NCBI GenBank assembly: GCA_037178855.1
Contig: JASJZC010000004.1
Span: forward strand, 2,046,001 to 2,110,000
Length of the DNA stretch: 64,000 bases
Direction of reading: 5' to 3'
Source of the DNA: Oscheius sp. JU75
Lineage: Eukaryota; Nematoda; Chromadorea; Rhabditida; Rhabditidae
A program made the position numbers and the translations under genes. The notes beneath the pieces were generated by a model that saw only the letters and a program-made list of their open reading frames with translations, had not been told where the DNA came from and ran no database searches. Shown here one piece after another: positions 33,900-45,403 of this stretch (within the stretch, counting starts at the first letter, position 1; every line of letters begins with the position of its first letter).

Positions 33900-35560
33900 T
33901 TACTTCATTGGCTTCCACTGCTTCAGCTCATCGACAGAGATATTGGGATATCTGCAAGTCAAAAATTAGCGTCAAAGAGCAAATGATTCACTTGTTATCA
34001 TAAAGTCCCTGAGCCAGTAGTTCTTCGTCGCAACTTTGAACAAGTAGTTCAGCTTCCGAAACACCGCTTCGTTCAGTTGAGGCGTCGAAAAGCGGACCAG
34101 AAATTGGAACAGCCGTCTCCTCTTTGATGCAGGACAGCCTACGGAACAAGCCATCGCTCCAATCGACCTGAGGTGGATTCTTCTGTTGGCCAAGAACAAG
34201 AGACCTAGAAACCAAGTATCTGTCTGTCAACCGAAGTGCACTGACATGTCATTGTCTTCAGTTTCCTCGGGAATCAGCGAAAGGTCGACTGTGCTCTTGA
34301 AGCTTGGAATGTAACTATCGGCAGCATTTTCGAACGATCCCCGATGTGCCAATGACTGCATAGATGTAGCCCTTAAGTTATTCATATAAACCGGACAAAT
34401 TATTCGGTTACTTGCTCATGTACGATGCGGGATGGTCATCTCGTCGGCGAAGGTAATCTGGTCCGTTGAGAGGGCGACGATCACGACGAGTATCTGAGAA
34501 AGGAGTAGAGAACAATTGAAAACCTCTCACTTCGTACTGGTCCGAAACTATCGGAACGAGGCTGGCCTTCAGAAACTTGTACAGCACGCTCAATGTTAAT
34601 AACTTGCATCTTTGGGTAAACGTGGCCATCGCGACTAACATCACTCAAGTCAGAATAGTCTTCATCAAAGGGCAGTTTGCGTCCTTGAGGCTTGTTCCTA
34701 CAACAAAAATGTAGATTAGCAAAAATCACCGTCTACTTCCGGTCAAGATTCTGAGTCGGACGACGATGGTAGAAGCCGTTATCGTCATTGGTCACCTCGT
34801 CTTCTCTGGCCGGAGAAATCTTGCCTTGTTGGAGCAGTACTTCGTAGTCTAGCAGAGGAAGACCTTTTTTGAGCTTGTGGATGAACTGGCAACGAGGTCC
34901 GTACGGACAATGACCATTGGCGGAATACTTGTCGCACAATTGAGTCTTGTACTTTGGATGAGCTTTTCCGCGAGGCTGGGCAGGTAGACGAAGGTCGTTT
35001 TCTCCATGAGCAAAGCGGCAAGCATCTCCGTAGGAGCAGATTCCCGTCTTCCTAAAGGCATCGCAGAGAGCTGTTTTGAAGGCTTGTTCCTTTCTGAGTA
35101 GATACAGATGATGTACAAGGCATAATAAGACTCACCTCCGTTGGCGTTGAGCTTCGTCCCGTTCATCATCGGTCATATTTTCCCAAGTAACGTTGCAACG
35201 CTTCATAGCAGGAGCTGAAGTCACGGAACGACCCTGAGCAGAGTTTGAAGAGAGAATCATCTAAACTATACCGATTCAGAGTCAGTACGACGACGTCGGC
35301 AACCAAGAGAGCCTGCTTCGATCGGTTCGTCTAGAGGAAGAACGGAGTGCGGAGTTACAGTCACCATACGGGGTTGAGGCGGAGGGATGTCTGTGCTATG
35401 TATAAACAAAAATAAAGAAGGAGTACAAACATTGAGGAAAATCGTAGTCCGAAAGCATGGCAGGCCTGGGAACGGAGATAGACTGGAAGTACAGAGGCCG
35501 CTGCATCATCAGAGGATCGTCGGCAAGATAGCACTGCTCCAATGTCTGTCGCGGTAGCAT
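33900..35560 (-). CDS. mex-5: Tandem CCCH zinc-finger RNA-binding protein, MEX-5/MEX-6-like
   Basis: Start at 35560 ([20 protein letters not shown]), 15 nt after a TTTCAG acceptor. Two CCCH fingers (C-X8-C-X5-C-X3-H): [20 protein letters not shown] then RFAH, and [19 protein letters not shown] then QFIH, joined by the [13 protein letters not shown] linker typical of MEX-5/MEX-6. [19 protein letters not shown] follows, then a long disordered tail, ending [15 protein letters not shown]-stop. In C. elegans these proteins bind U-rich 3' UTRs and polarise the early embryo. Orthology to MEX-5 rather than another TIS11-like paralogue is moderate. It is the first gene of the minus-strand run. Confidence 0.85.
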
Positions 35561-35914
35561 TCGTAGTTAACAGCCCTGAAACTATGGTTTATCAGAATAA
35601 ATGAATTAGACAACAAAACAGAGTGGCGATAATCGTAAGCAGACATATTGCCATTCCATTTTGTTTAATCATCTCATTCAATCAACGGAAAAGGATGGGA
35701 AACAATAAAACAGGAGAAAAAATATTGTGTCGGCACCTAAAACTTGCAACCGGCAATCTCGTTTTTGGCGGGAAATGAGCGTTTTCGTTTCGCGCGGCAA
35801 AAAAAAAGTTGCCAAGATCAGTTCTGCCAATTTTGTTCTTGCCCGAATTTGTTCATCTTGCTGCTTTTTTCGGAGCATATCTTGAAATATGGCGTTTCAG
35901 GTAATCGAAATATC

Positions 35915-38177
35915 ATGACATCTTCCGCCAAGATAACAGTTAGTGACTATGGTAAGAAGTTATTTTCATCTTCTTTTACTCTGCTTTTGTTGATTCGCTG
36001 CTCGTTGACTTCAATGGATTCCGCCTGATGATTGATGCCGGAGAGAATCCTCTAGATTGGCAAAAGATCGTTTCGAAGGTTGACGCCCTTCTGGTTCCTG
36101 CTCCAACTGGGAACGCAGCGAACAACGCATGGCGTGGCGTGGAGGTATTATTCTTTTTGTTCTTGCATATCAATGAAATTGACAGATGTCGGATTTGCCA
36201 ATCATAGGTTCCGCTCTGCCAAAACATCTTCTGAAGCAACTCGAGGATAAAAACATCGCATTTATTACATGCCATCAATCCGAAAAGTACGAACCCGTTG
36301 TTTTGTACAAGGTTGGATTGTTTTATTCGAGCATCAAACTCTTTTTTTGCAGCATCTAAATGAACAAGTCGAGTTGTATGTGCTTGACGGCGGACAAAAG
36401 CTGGCCCACGATTCTCTTCAAAAGGCAGTTGAAAAAGAAGATCCGGCTGCCATCGAACAAGCTGCCTTGAAATACGGACTGATCGCCGCCCTTGTATGGT
36501 ATCCTCCCAAGAAGGACGAGCCCATCAAACGTATCCTCTACACAGGTAGTGCCTTACCTTGAGCCAGACATTCCTTGAACTTCAGGAAACGCCTCTTACG
36601 AGCGGGTCATTTCGGCTCTAGAGAAGGCCTCATCTCTCACCATCTTCCAATATCCCGTCGTGACGGCCAGTATGCTCCCTCTCAAGCCTCTTCTCACCCG
36701 GAACCGTGTTACTTCCACTATTGCAGCTGATTCCCGCGCTCGTCCATCCGTGCCCAGGATCGCAGCTACTGTCAATAAGCCTATCAGCGAAAAGGTTTTA
36801 TTAGATACGAATCTTAAAATACAATTTGCACTATAGAACGCTTCTCGTATGGCCCGTCCGAAAGCTAACCTTCCGAGCAATACTGTGAAAGATGGATTCA
36901 AGGTACCGACGCTTCCTGCTCCATCAAGACCGAATCCTATCAACAGGAAGCTGTTCTCCAAAGGCAATTCTTCAGCATTGATCCGAGCACAGCCGAATAC
37001 TGCCAAATCGCTTAAACCTGTCAAGAACGTCCCAGTTGAGAAACCTTGCGAAAAGCAGTCTGATCAACGTCAACCTCCCAAGAATATTCTTCCGGTGGCA
37101 CCCAGCGACATCGTTCCTGATGTATGTAGTACCTATCGATTTTCAAATGCCATTCATTTTAGAAGGTGCCCGAAATCATCACTCTCGATGACACCATGAT
37201 GAACGGGGTCCCTGAGACCGCCCAAGAGTGTACCCCCCCTTCCCTTGATGTCGAGAACATGCCAACTGAAACTGACGAGGTTGGCTCTTGTGTCTGCTTT
37301 TCTTGATGGTTTTTAGAAATGCCGCGACATTACTGGAGAGCAAGCACCACCGATGTCCGACGAAACACTCGACTTTTTTTCGCCCCAGGGAAATGAGTCC
37401 ATCAAGGTCACCGAGTCTCCCTCTAGTCTTGAAAATTCGACTACGAGCGAAGATACCAACCGTGGAAGCGAGGATAACGGTGGAGATGACATGCGTCTGA
37501 TTAATATCTCACCATATCATCGGAGCGTTACCAAGGTGCATTTGCTTATAATAGCCAGTCACTATTTAATTCAGATGTCGATGAGTCCTAATTCGTCGCT
37601 AATTTCACCTGACGTTTTGGAAGATATCAAGACTGCTGATGCCTCGATTGCTGGCGCTACCATCGATGTGTTGCACGACATGATCAACAAGCTTTCGCAT
37701 GAAAATGACGGATTCGTCTCTGCCAATTTCAATCAGCTGCCGAACAGTCGCATGCACATGGCTGTTACCAAGGGTTTGTATCTTACAATAATCTTCGCAT
37801 CCCAAAATTTAGTCAAGCCGGTGTTGAAGAACAGTCGTTACTTCGAAGCTGTCTTCCTTCCTCACTCAGTCGCTGGAGTATGCAATGTGGACAATCTCGG
37901 AGATGCTGGAGAGTTCTTCAGCTCAGTTAGATCGTCGATGTACATAGCTTCTGGTCGTGAGCTACCCGGCTGCCTTATTCCCTCGTGGTTTGCCGGCAAG
38001 AAGTCTTGGAAGAAGCCAGGTTTACTTTGTACTGCTCATCCAAAGAACATCGTTTTAGACACGGCATCCGTTTTGTGCCTTACAAAGTCTCCGAATTGCG
38101 TCGAGATGAACGAAGAAGAGATGGTCGGTGAGCACTGCGAAATCACCTTCACTCAAAATTCTACCTATACCTTGTAA
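35915..38177 (+). CDS. maph-1: MAP1-family microtubule-associated protein (MAPH-1-like)
   Basis: The start MTSSAKITVSDYG follows a TTTCAG acceptor by 14 nt. The body matches MAP1/Futsch: FRLMIDAGENPLDWQKIVSK (metallo-beta-lactamase-like N-terminal domain), ELYVLDGGQKLAHDSLQKAV, LIAALVWYPPKKDEPIKRIL. A basic Pro/Lys-rich middle (RPNPINRKLFSK) and an acidic stretch follow. The conserved C-terminal domain comes last (YFEAVFLPHSVAGVCNV, SMYIASGREL, HCEITFTQNSTYTL-stop). One junction is unresolved: GTAAGA after SDYG has no in-frame AG acceptor before FNGFRLMID (about 35955-36020). Confidence 0.85.
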
Positions 38178-38420
38178 TTGTATATAGCCTCTACTCTTTA
38201 TTCCAGTTTTAACATTGTCATTTTAGCCGATCAGACCAATAAGTTTTAGTATCCCAATTTTCCTTGTGTTTATTTCACATGGGGCGGCCTCCTTTGTCGT
38301 TTCTTCTAGCCCTCTGCTTGTAATCTTTTAGTTCATCGAGTTTTCTAGTTAGGACTCATCCCGATAATTGTTGACGTGTCAGCGCTCGACGCTTTTGGCT
38401 TCTGCAGTACAGTTGTTCTG

Positions 38421-39230
38421 ATGATGGCTGGTAACTGGTATCTCGTCGTGCTTCTCCTTTTCTACCCAGACTGTTCTCTTCAAGAGGTTCGGGGTAGAAC
38501 CGTGGAAAATAGCACATTACTGGCGCCACGCGTTAGTTATCTCGTTTCAAGAAAGTTCTAGTCATTTTAGACCTTGATCGATGTGAATATGTTTATTCGA
38601 GTGGTTGATGTCATTCTGAATTCGAATCTCTGCATCGACGTTCATTTCCACAAAGACAGTCCAGAGCGACGTCTTGAAATGCGATTGACTTCCAGCCTCG
38701 TACGATGTTCTCTTCTCGCTCCATTTTGCAGTTTTCTCATGAACGACCGCGGATCTGTTTATATGGGCTGTCTCGAGGCTAATGAAACGACGTCTCGTCT
38801 GTACAGACTTTTCATGATAGGCAACCAGATCAGAACGGAGAGAGGAGTCGGAGCCATCTGTGAGAATGCCGTTTGTCAACTGGAAGAAGCCATTCGACAG
38901 AACATTCCGGATATTTATCAGTTATTTCGATGGAAGTTGCTCGAATGGGTCGAGGAACAGAGCAAGTTCGACAAGATAGATAAAGAGAGCACGGTGGAGG
39001 ACAAGGAGAATGACTTGAGTGGAACTGTCCGTCTCTCGATACTCATCGCCGTGGCTGTCGCCGTTTTGGCTGTTGCCGGTGCAATTCTCGGCTTTGTGGG
39101 CTACAATACGAGACGAGGCGACAAAATAAAGAACAAGAAGACAAAGAAGAAAATGGCCGAACTGCAGGAACATGAAGATGTCGGTCTCCAGGAAAAGACC
39201 GAGTCACAGGCCAAAATGACCCAGTTATAA
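38421..39230 (+). CDS. Type I single-pass membrane protein, unknown function
   Basis: Exon 1 (38421-38531) encodes a signal peptide (MMAGNWYLVVLLLFYPDCSL); a 39-nt intron leads to exon 2 (38571-39230). The roughly 170-residue ectodomain has several cysteines (NLCIDVHF, VRCSLLAPFCSFL, YMGCLEANETTSRLYRLF, CENAVCQLEEAI). A transmembrane helix (LIAVAVAVLAVAGAILGFVG) and a short cytoplasmic tail rich in Lys and Gln (KNKKTKKKMAELQEHEDVG) follow. No family is recognised. Possible N-glycosylation sites include NSTLL and NETTS. Confidence 0.65.
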
Positions 39231-39750
39231 GGATAAAACAACAAGAATAAAATGTTTTCCGAATGGCTCTTTGAATGACAGGAGACCGGAACGATGCACT
39301 CGGGAAACGATTATACGAGAAAAGCAAACATATTGCGCATCGGAGATGTCTTTCGTGTCTCGGTTTCATCATGTACGCATAGCAATTTTCACAACGGATC
39401 TATGAGGGATATTTCTGAGTTTGCCAGAAGAGACGAGGCCCGACAGTGGCATATAAGAAAGCCTATGTGTATCCAGAAGTGTTTAAGGAGTCAAGAGAAA
39501 AAGAATACTTAATTGTATTTGTTGGTCGATCATGAGTAGAAGAAGAGATACTTCCGGTTGTATTTCCTTTGTTCTCCGGTTGGCAGAGCTCGGACTATTT
39601 GACCTACAGCTGGCAGAGGGGAGCAGCCTGCCGAGCTCAGTACGGGACCGGTTCTCACGTAGCACTGACGGCGGCCATTCGCTCATCTCTCTTCTGCCAA
39701 CCGCTCTCTTTCTCAAACTGTTACTTGCCCGAGTCAACAGAAAACTCCAG

Positions 39751-41184
39751 ATGCTCCTTGGGCTTCTCTCCGTGATTACAGTCGTTTTGGGTCAATTCAC
39801 TTTCCTTACTGATCAGGATTTTAACAATGCTCTGAATCTCCAACACTCTTCAATCCGACGACCTCGATCCTTGTTCAATGACCAGAGATTCGGAGCAAGA
39901 GTTAGTTTCCGTCTCTCAATTTCCTCGACTAGAACTCTTTAGAGATTAAAGCGAGGCGGAGTTGCAGTGGCTTCAGATAGAGACAAGTGGCCGAACGGAA
40001 GGATCCCCTATGTTCTGTCAGCAGCCTACAGTATCCACTGTTCCCTTCCCCAAAATGCTCTTGTATTCAGCTGAACCACAGAGGGCGGTCATCGCCAAGG
40101 CCATTCTTGGTTACAATCAGAAGACATGTGTTCGTTTTGTGCCGAAGACTCCTCAGGACAAGGACTATGTGGTAATATCCAAGCTGGACGGGTAAGTTTC
40201 TGATTGAAAGGAACGAAACTATTTCAGTTGTTACGCCGACTTTGCTAGAGTGGGAGGCCGTCAAGCAGTGTCTTTGGCTGATGAATGTCTCGATTACGCC
40301 ACTATTATCCACGAACTGATGCATGTTATTGGTTTGTTTGGGGTTCTCTTTGTGTAGAAATTTTTTTTTTCAGGTTTCATCCATGAACACCAGAGAGAGG
40401 ACAGGTTTACAAGACCTGAGACATAATTAATTATTCTGTGTTCAGAGATGGATTCGTATCGATCATGTGGCAGAATGTCATTCCCGATGCAGACACCGAC
40501 TTTGCCAAACTGACCAATCTGGGACTCTCTTATTATGGCGAATCGTATGACTATCTCTCGGTTCGACCTGCTCGCGAAATGTAATAAGCGAAGTTTCAGA
40601 TTATGCATTATGAGAGCAACGAGGGCAGTAAAAATGGAAAAAACACCATAGAAGCCAAGGTAGATCTAACTCTTTTCAAAGTGACAAATAGAATGATAGG
40701 ACACACGCTATACTCCCGTCATGGGTCGAAGTTCCGATTTTTCGCCTTCGGACTTGCGAAGAGTCAACCGGGCTTACAGTTGCACCTCTCATCTTCTGTT
40801 CCGATCCGGATAGTCCAAAGGAAGAAACATGGGTCAGTCTTCTCTACGAGTATCTCCGTCGAACTTGTTGTACATATTGATGAGATTCCTTACATAAACC
40901 TGTATCTAAGTGTGACGGGACAAAGAACAATAGATTGTGAGAAAAATTTATTGGAGACAACTCACCTGTTCAACCTCTCGATCTACCCCATGTAGCACAC
41001 CACGACAGGACGACTCACCTGTGTCTGTCTCCTACAATCTGTATCCCCTGTCAATCCCTCCCTCTCCTACTGTGTCCTTTTCTCCTCTGGATCCTCTCCA
41101 GGACTCCCTCTCTCCCCTCCTTTACTCCCTTCTTCGAGAGCTGAAAACGATTACTTTATTGGAGAACAATCAACGATCCGGATA
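39751..41184 (+). CDS. Astacin-family zinc metalloprotease (NAS type)
   Basis: The start abuts an ACTCCAG acceptor and encodes a signal peptide ([15 protein letters not shown]). A prodomain ends at a basic site ([12 protein letters not shown]), followed by the mature start [14 protein letters not shown]. The zinc motif is complete over a splice junction ([10 protein letters not shown] then [11 protein letters not shown]: HExxHxxGFxHE..R.D), and the Met-turn SIMHYES is present. A 40-nt intron removes an in-frame stop at about 40072. After NTIEAK the junctions are uncertain; the C-terminus looks diverged and ends in a Pro/Ser-rich tail ([20 protein letters not shown]) to the stop at 41184. Secreted; matrix or cuticle processing is the usual role. 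Confidence 0.85.
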
Positions 41185-41257
41185 GGTCAGAAAACAATAA
41201 ATGAAGAAATGGAACGGTTAGCCGGGGCAATGTAAGTGCAATATACCGTATTGTCCT

Positions 41258-42054
41258 TTAGGAGCGAGAACGGGAACGCGAAGGACTGCGAGAAGGCGAC
41301 TTCTTGGGGCTGGGAGAGTCACGACGAGGTGAATCACGACGACGGGGAGAACGGCTGCGAGAACGGCTACGTCCACCACCTCCACGACCCGGGTTTCCAG
41401 AATCTTCCTTGACTGTTATGTAAGCAGTCTCGCCCTGAATATGAGATTAGAGATAATCAGCTAGTGTGCTCACCTCGTGGCTACGGAACTTGGTGTCGTG
41501 GAGTTTCTTCAGTGCGTACTTCATATCCTCATAGCGAGAATACTCAACGATTCCGGTTCCATCCTTGGCGACGTCCGTGAAACAGACGTCTCCGGCCTCT
41601 CTCATGTGGTCTTTCAAGTCTTGCCAACTTCCGGAAGTCGGCAGTCCACTGACAATGACTCGGTAGTCAGTTCGACGAGATCCTCCTCGTCGATTTCCGC
41701 CGCTGATTCTGTCAGCGTACTGAGTTCCTCGGAAATCGGGAGCACGAAAATCTCTTCCTCCTCCTCCACGAGGCCCTCCTCGGAATCCGCCCTTGCAGTG
41801 TTCAACACGAAGTCTGTGACCGTCGAAATCATATCCATCGCGACCGCGGACAGCATCCTCGGCATCTCTAAAATATATTCCCTTACTTTTAGAAAATTTT
41901 CGACTCACCTGTCATCGTCAAACTCCACGAAGGCGTACCCTCTTTTGATATCACAGAAACGGATCTTCCCGTATTTCCCGAAGATGTCCTCGACGTCGCG
42001 TTCTCTCACATCAGAGGGAAGATTCCCAACGTAGATCTTGGCTCCACTGGGCAT
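41258..42054 (-). CDS. rsp-3: SR splicing factor SRSF1-like
   Basis: Start [20 protein letters not shown] (first RRM, RNP2) with a TTCAG acceptor 6 nt upstream; RNP1-like [32 protein letters not shown], a Gly/Arg-rich linker, then the pseudo-RRM with the invariant [15 protein letters not shown]. The RS tail ([20 protein letters not shown] and on) ends at 41258. It binds exonic enhancers and recruits U1/U2AF. Two short introns are visible. Confidence 0.93.
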
Positions 42055-42329
42055 TTTCGACTGAACAGATAGATCAATAGACGGGAATCAGAACAGTAAA
42101 TAGATTGAAGGAAGGACAAGGACTGGAGACGCAATGAACGCGTCGCAAACGCGGGCGAGCGGTTGCTAAAAAGCGGACAAAACTAAGGGCGCGAGAATAC
42201 CTCTAAAGCGACTCGTATTTGGAAGGAAGAAATCGATAGTTCTAAAAAATCGTTTATCACAACAAAAGACCGGACAGAATAGGGCAAAGCACCTTTCTAG
42301 GGTGCCTGGAAATCAAAAGGGGGAGATCT

Positions 42330-43676
42330 TTAGATGATCTTGGAGGAGAAGCCGAAAGTTCTTCCGATGGCAGCCACGTAGTATCTCTCGAGTCCAGTCT
42401 GCGTCTCTTCGGCCAAATGGACAGGAACATCGTTGGCGATGACCTCGAAGAGAGTGCTGTCTCCCTAAACATGTTTGGATTGACGAGTATAAAAAGAGGG
42501 CTACCTGATCTTTCAGATTGAACTCGAGCTCGGCATAGTGATCGAGAGGGTAGTTTTTAAGACGCCACTTCATTGTAATTTTCTTATCGGGCTCCTCAAA
42601 AAAAAAGTTTCTTTGGAAACCATAAAAAATTACAATTGAGAGGAAAGTTCCCGAAACATTTCCGCCAAACAGAGTGAAGGCACCTTCTTCTCGGAATTCC
42701 CACTGAACATTTCCATTGCACCAGGCACGAACCAACTAAAATTGTCCTTGGAATCAAGAAAAGGGACACAACAAACATTTGTCTCCTTCAAAACCTCAAA
42801 GAGTCGTCCTGGAGGAACTTTGTAGCTTTCAGAGGCTGAGACAGACTTGGTGCTGAACACTGAATGAAGATAGTTGACGAGCAAAGAAATCTCCACTAAC
42901 ATTCTTTTCCATCGGAATTCTTTTTCTCGGTAACGACGGCGTTTTGAAAGTTTTGCTTATCGACTGAAGTAGTGGTCTTTCCTTTAGTCACGACCTGAGG
43001 CTTGACCTTGTCCGTAGGAAGAATGAGGCCCTTGCTGAACTCGGTTTTCAGTTCAGTCAAGTAGGTCGCCAGCTTCTCCTGTAAAAAGTATTTAAAGTTA
43101 TAAACTAGCCTACTTGAATAGCCTTCGAACCGGCGTTGGTGAAAAATTGGCGAATTTGAGTCTCGTGGGGACCCTTGGTATCAATAGAAGCATTGACATC
43201 AACCTCATGAGCCTCGTTCTCGTCCGAAAGGTTAGGAATCTCAATATTTCCCTTATATTCCTGCTCGGTACCGCTCACACGAGCTGAAAATGGGATGTAT
43301 AGAGTGAAACATTGGTTGATTACCTGTAAAATCGAGCTTGATGTCCCATTCGAAAAGAAAGATGAGCTTGGCCTTTCTGTTATTTGCCTGAAAAGTTGAG
43401 CAAAGTTTAGGATGAGAATTCAACAAACTGTAGCTTCTCCTTCGCATTTTTTCAAGCTGTTGAGTGTCACCACAATCGGTCCTTCCTAAACTCGCGTTTT
43501 TTTCAAGCATGGAAATAACTACGAACCTCTAGGATCTGGTTTTCCAGCAGCTCCTTCAGTCTTTCTTTTGACCATGGCGTGGCATTCTTCTCGGACCAAT
43601 GCCAGTTGTTGACGTTGGTCGCGTCTGCTCTCTCCTCGACGATCCATCGGGGATCACCTTCTCCCCACTTGGCCAT
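42330..43676 (-). CDS. ahsa-1: Activator of Hsp90 ATPase, AHSA1/Aha1
   Basis: The start MAKWGEGDPRWIVEERADAT then NVNNWHWSEKNATPWSKERL is the nearly invariant Aha1 N-terminus. Middle exons carry the N-terminal domain (KLIFLFEWDIKLDFTG) and a charged linker (VVTKGKTTTSVDKQNFQNAV). The C-terminal START-like Aha1 domain (KVPPGRLFEVL, REEGAFTLFGGNVSGTF, KITMKWRLKNYPLDHYAELE) ends GRTFGFSSKII-stop. It stimulates the Hsp90 ATPase cycle in the cytosol. A TTTTAG acceptor lies 9 nt before the ATG. Confidence 0.93.
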
Positions 43677-44051
43677 TCTTGAGACTAAAAATAGTGTTCG
43701 CAAATGTTTTAAGACAATAACAAGAATTCAAAAGAGAAGACAACATATAAATGAATGAAATGAGCGAAGAGAGCGACTCTTCTAGAAAATTCTTCGTTCG
43801 AAAATCACCCAAAGGTTTCGTGTAGCGGAAAATAGTCTGCGATTGCGTTCAATGCTCTGGTTCCGCAATGTTTCCAAAACATAAGTTAAATAGCTACAAC
43901 AGTAGTAAAGCAGGGGTAAATAGGAAAACAGGAAAACAAAAGAATATCCATATATCTGAGTCACTTTCATTGCTCGGGCAATTTCTCCCGTATTTTGGCG
44001 GGTCATTAGAATTTTATTGTCTTTTTAGCGAGCAACTGGTTCGCAGTCAAA

Positions 44052-44433
44052 ATGCACCGGGAACACGTGCAAAGTGTACCAGTAAGTATTTAGGAAAGGG
44101 ACAAGTAGTTCATACTCGCTGAAATATCTCCACTCCTAATAAGTCTGAAAAAAAAAGTAGAAAAGGACTCTGAATCGCCGGAAAGGCCATTCAAGTCACC
44201 AAGTAGTCTCGGAAGATGCTCGTCAAGAGACATCCGGTCCATGTGAATCACCACAAGAGAGACACCAGTCCCGGAGTCATCACCTTCAACGGCAAGCAGA
44301 TCCTCGGAAAGTAACATCTGCAACGAGAAAGCCTCTGCCAGATTCGGAGGCAAAGAAAATATCCTGGCTGGACCAGCTGTCGCCAACTCGACCATCGTGC
44401 TCTGTCGCAAAGCCCGGATACAAGTTCGACTGA
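44052..44433 (+). CDS. Small two-exon gene of unknown function
   Basis: Exon 1 (44052-44081) encodes MHREHVQSVP to a GTAAGT donor in phase 0. Exon 2 (44161-44433) continues KRTLNRRKGHSSHQVVSEDA and ends ISWLDQLSPTRPSCSVAKPG then YKFD-stop. The product is about 101 residues, basic and probably disordered, with a tryptophan-containing C-terminal motif. An acceptor-like CGCAG lies 6 nt before the ATG. The opposite strand is also open here in another frame, so the call is moderate. It converges on the gene at 44447-44731. Confidence 0.5.
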
Positions 44434-44446
44434 ACTTCGAGAAACA

Positions 44447-44731
44447 CTATAAAGATGCGACAATAGCCTTATTTCTTTTTTTTGTGTTTGATTCCTTTCC
44501 CTGGTTGCTTCCCATCTTATACTTAGTTTCCTGGTAATCTCCACTTTCCTTCATCCGAACATCTTCCTTGTATCCCTCAGGTTCAAGATCAGCGGCTCTA
44601 TTGATCTCTCCCATCCACCCTCGAATCTGTTTTATGACTCTCGACATTTGGGCGTTGTCCTGGGTAACCTTCCGAACCCACGTGTCTATCCAGTTATGAC
44701 TGACTAGCTGACTCTCTAGCTCCTTTTGCAT
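44447..44731 (-). CDS. Small helical protein of unknown function
   Basis: 94 codons starting MQKELESQLVSHNWIDTWVR and continuing KVTQDNAQMSRVIKQIRGWM, strongly helical, then an acidic-to-basic tail ending NKAIVASL-stop. The composition is protein-like throughout. No family is recognised; it may be the last exon of a longer gene or a complete small gene. Its stop is 14 nt from the stop of the convergent gene. Confidence 0.5.
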   Translation of the reverse strand: MQKELESQLVSHNWIDTWVRKVTQDNAQMSRVIKQIRGWMGEINRAADLEPEGYKEDVRMKESGDYQETKYKMGSNQGKESNTKKRNKAIVASL

Positions 44732-45403
44732 TCATTGCACCTCTTCTCTTCTGCCCGCATCATGTATCTGCTCAAACGTCTACTAACCAAGGTTCGCGCC
44801 TTTCAATCAGGACCCAGCTGCTGCTTTTTTATGCTTCAAAGTCTTTGAAACAATTACCGGAAGTGGCTACCCGCCTTTCACCGCCCTCGAAGGCATTCGC
44901 CGCCTTGCTCACTGCCTTCACACCTCTGCCTCGTGTTTCGTGTTATATGCATGAGTCAGAGGAAATTGACCGTGCTACTACTATACGACTTCCAGATGGA
45001 CACACTTTGTTTTCAAGCGGCATATCCCGCATAGGGAAGTATTGTGCTTCCGCATACGTAACTGCAACCCTTTCTGCTTATTTTTGCAGCAATACCACTT
45101 GACTAACTCTACCGTCTCCCGTAGTGACTATTAGTCTGTCACATTCTGACGTACCTACTACCCCTTTCTGACTCGCCGGCTATGTTCAATGAATTTGGCT
45201 CTGACCTAGACGTCTTTCTACCAGAGAACAGCGGATCTTTGATGCTAGTAGAAGACAAAAAGTTCTAAAGACGTGTGCCAGTAGTTAACTCTTGACTTTC
45301 CGAAAACACGAGTCAATTTTGACAGCGGTTTGATGTCTTAGTTCAAAGATCACCCTTGCTTCATCACAATTTACCCTACCAGATTCTATTAAACTCTCAG
45401 ATC
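44732..45403. other. Intergenic stretch upstream of the MSP-domain gene
   Basis: No gene recognised; divergent promoter region between the minus-strand small gene and the plus-strand MSP-domain gene. Confidence 0.35.

Noticed and set aside
41477-42034. 185-codon plus-strand frame
   Set aside because: It is the antisense of the SRSF1-like gene; the serine-rich composition is a shadow of that gene.
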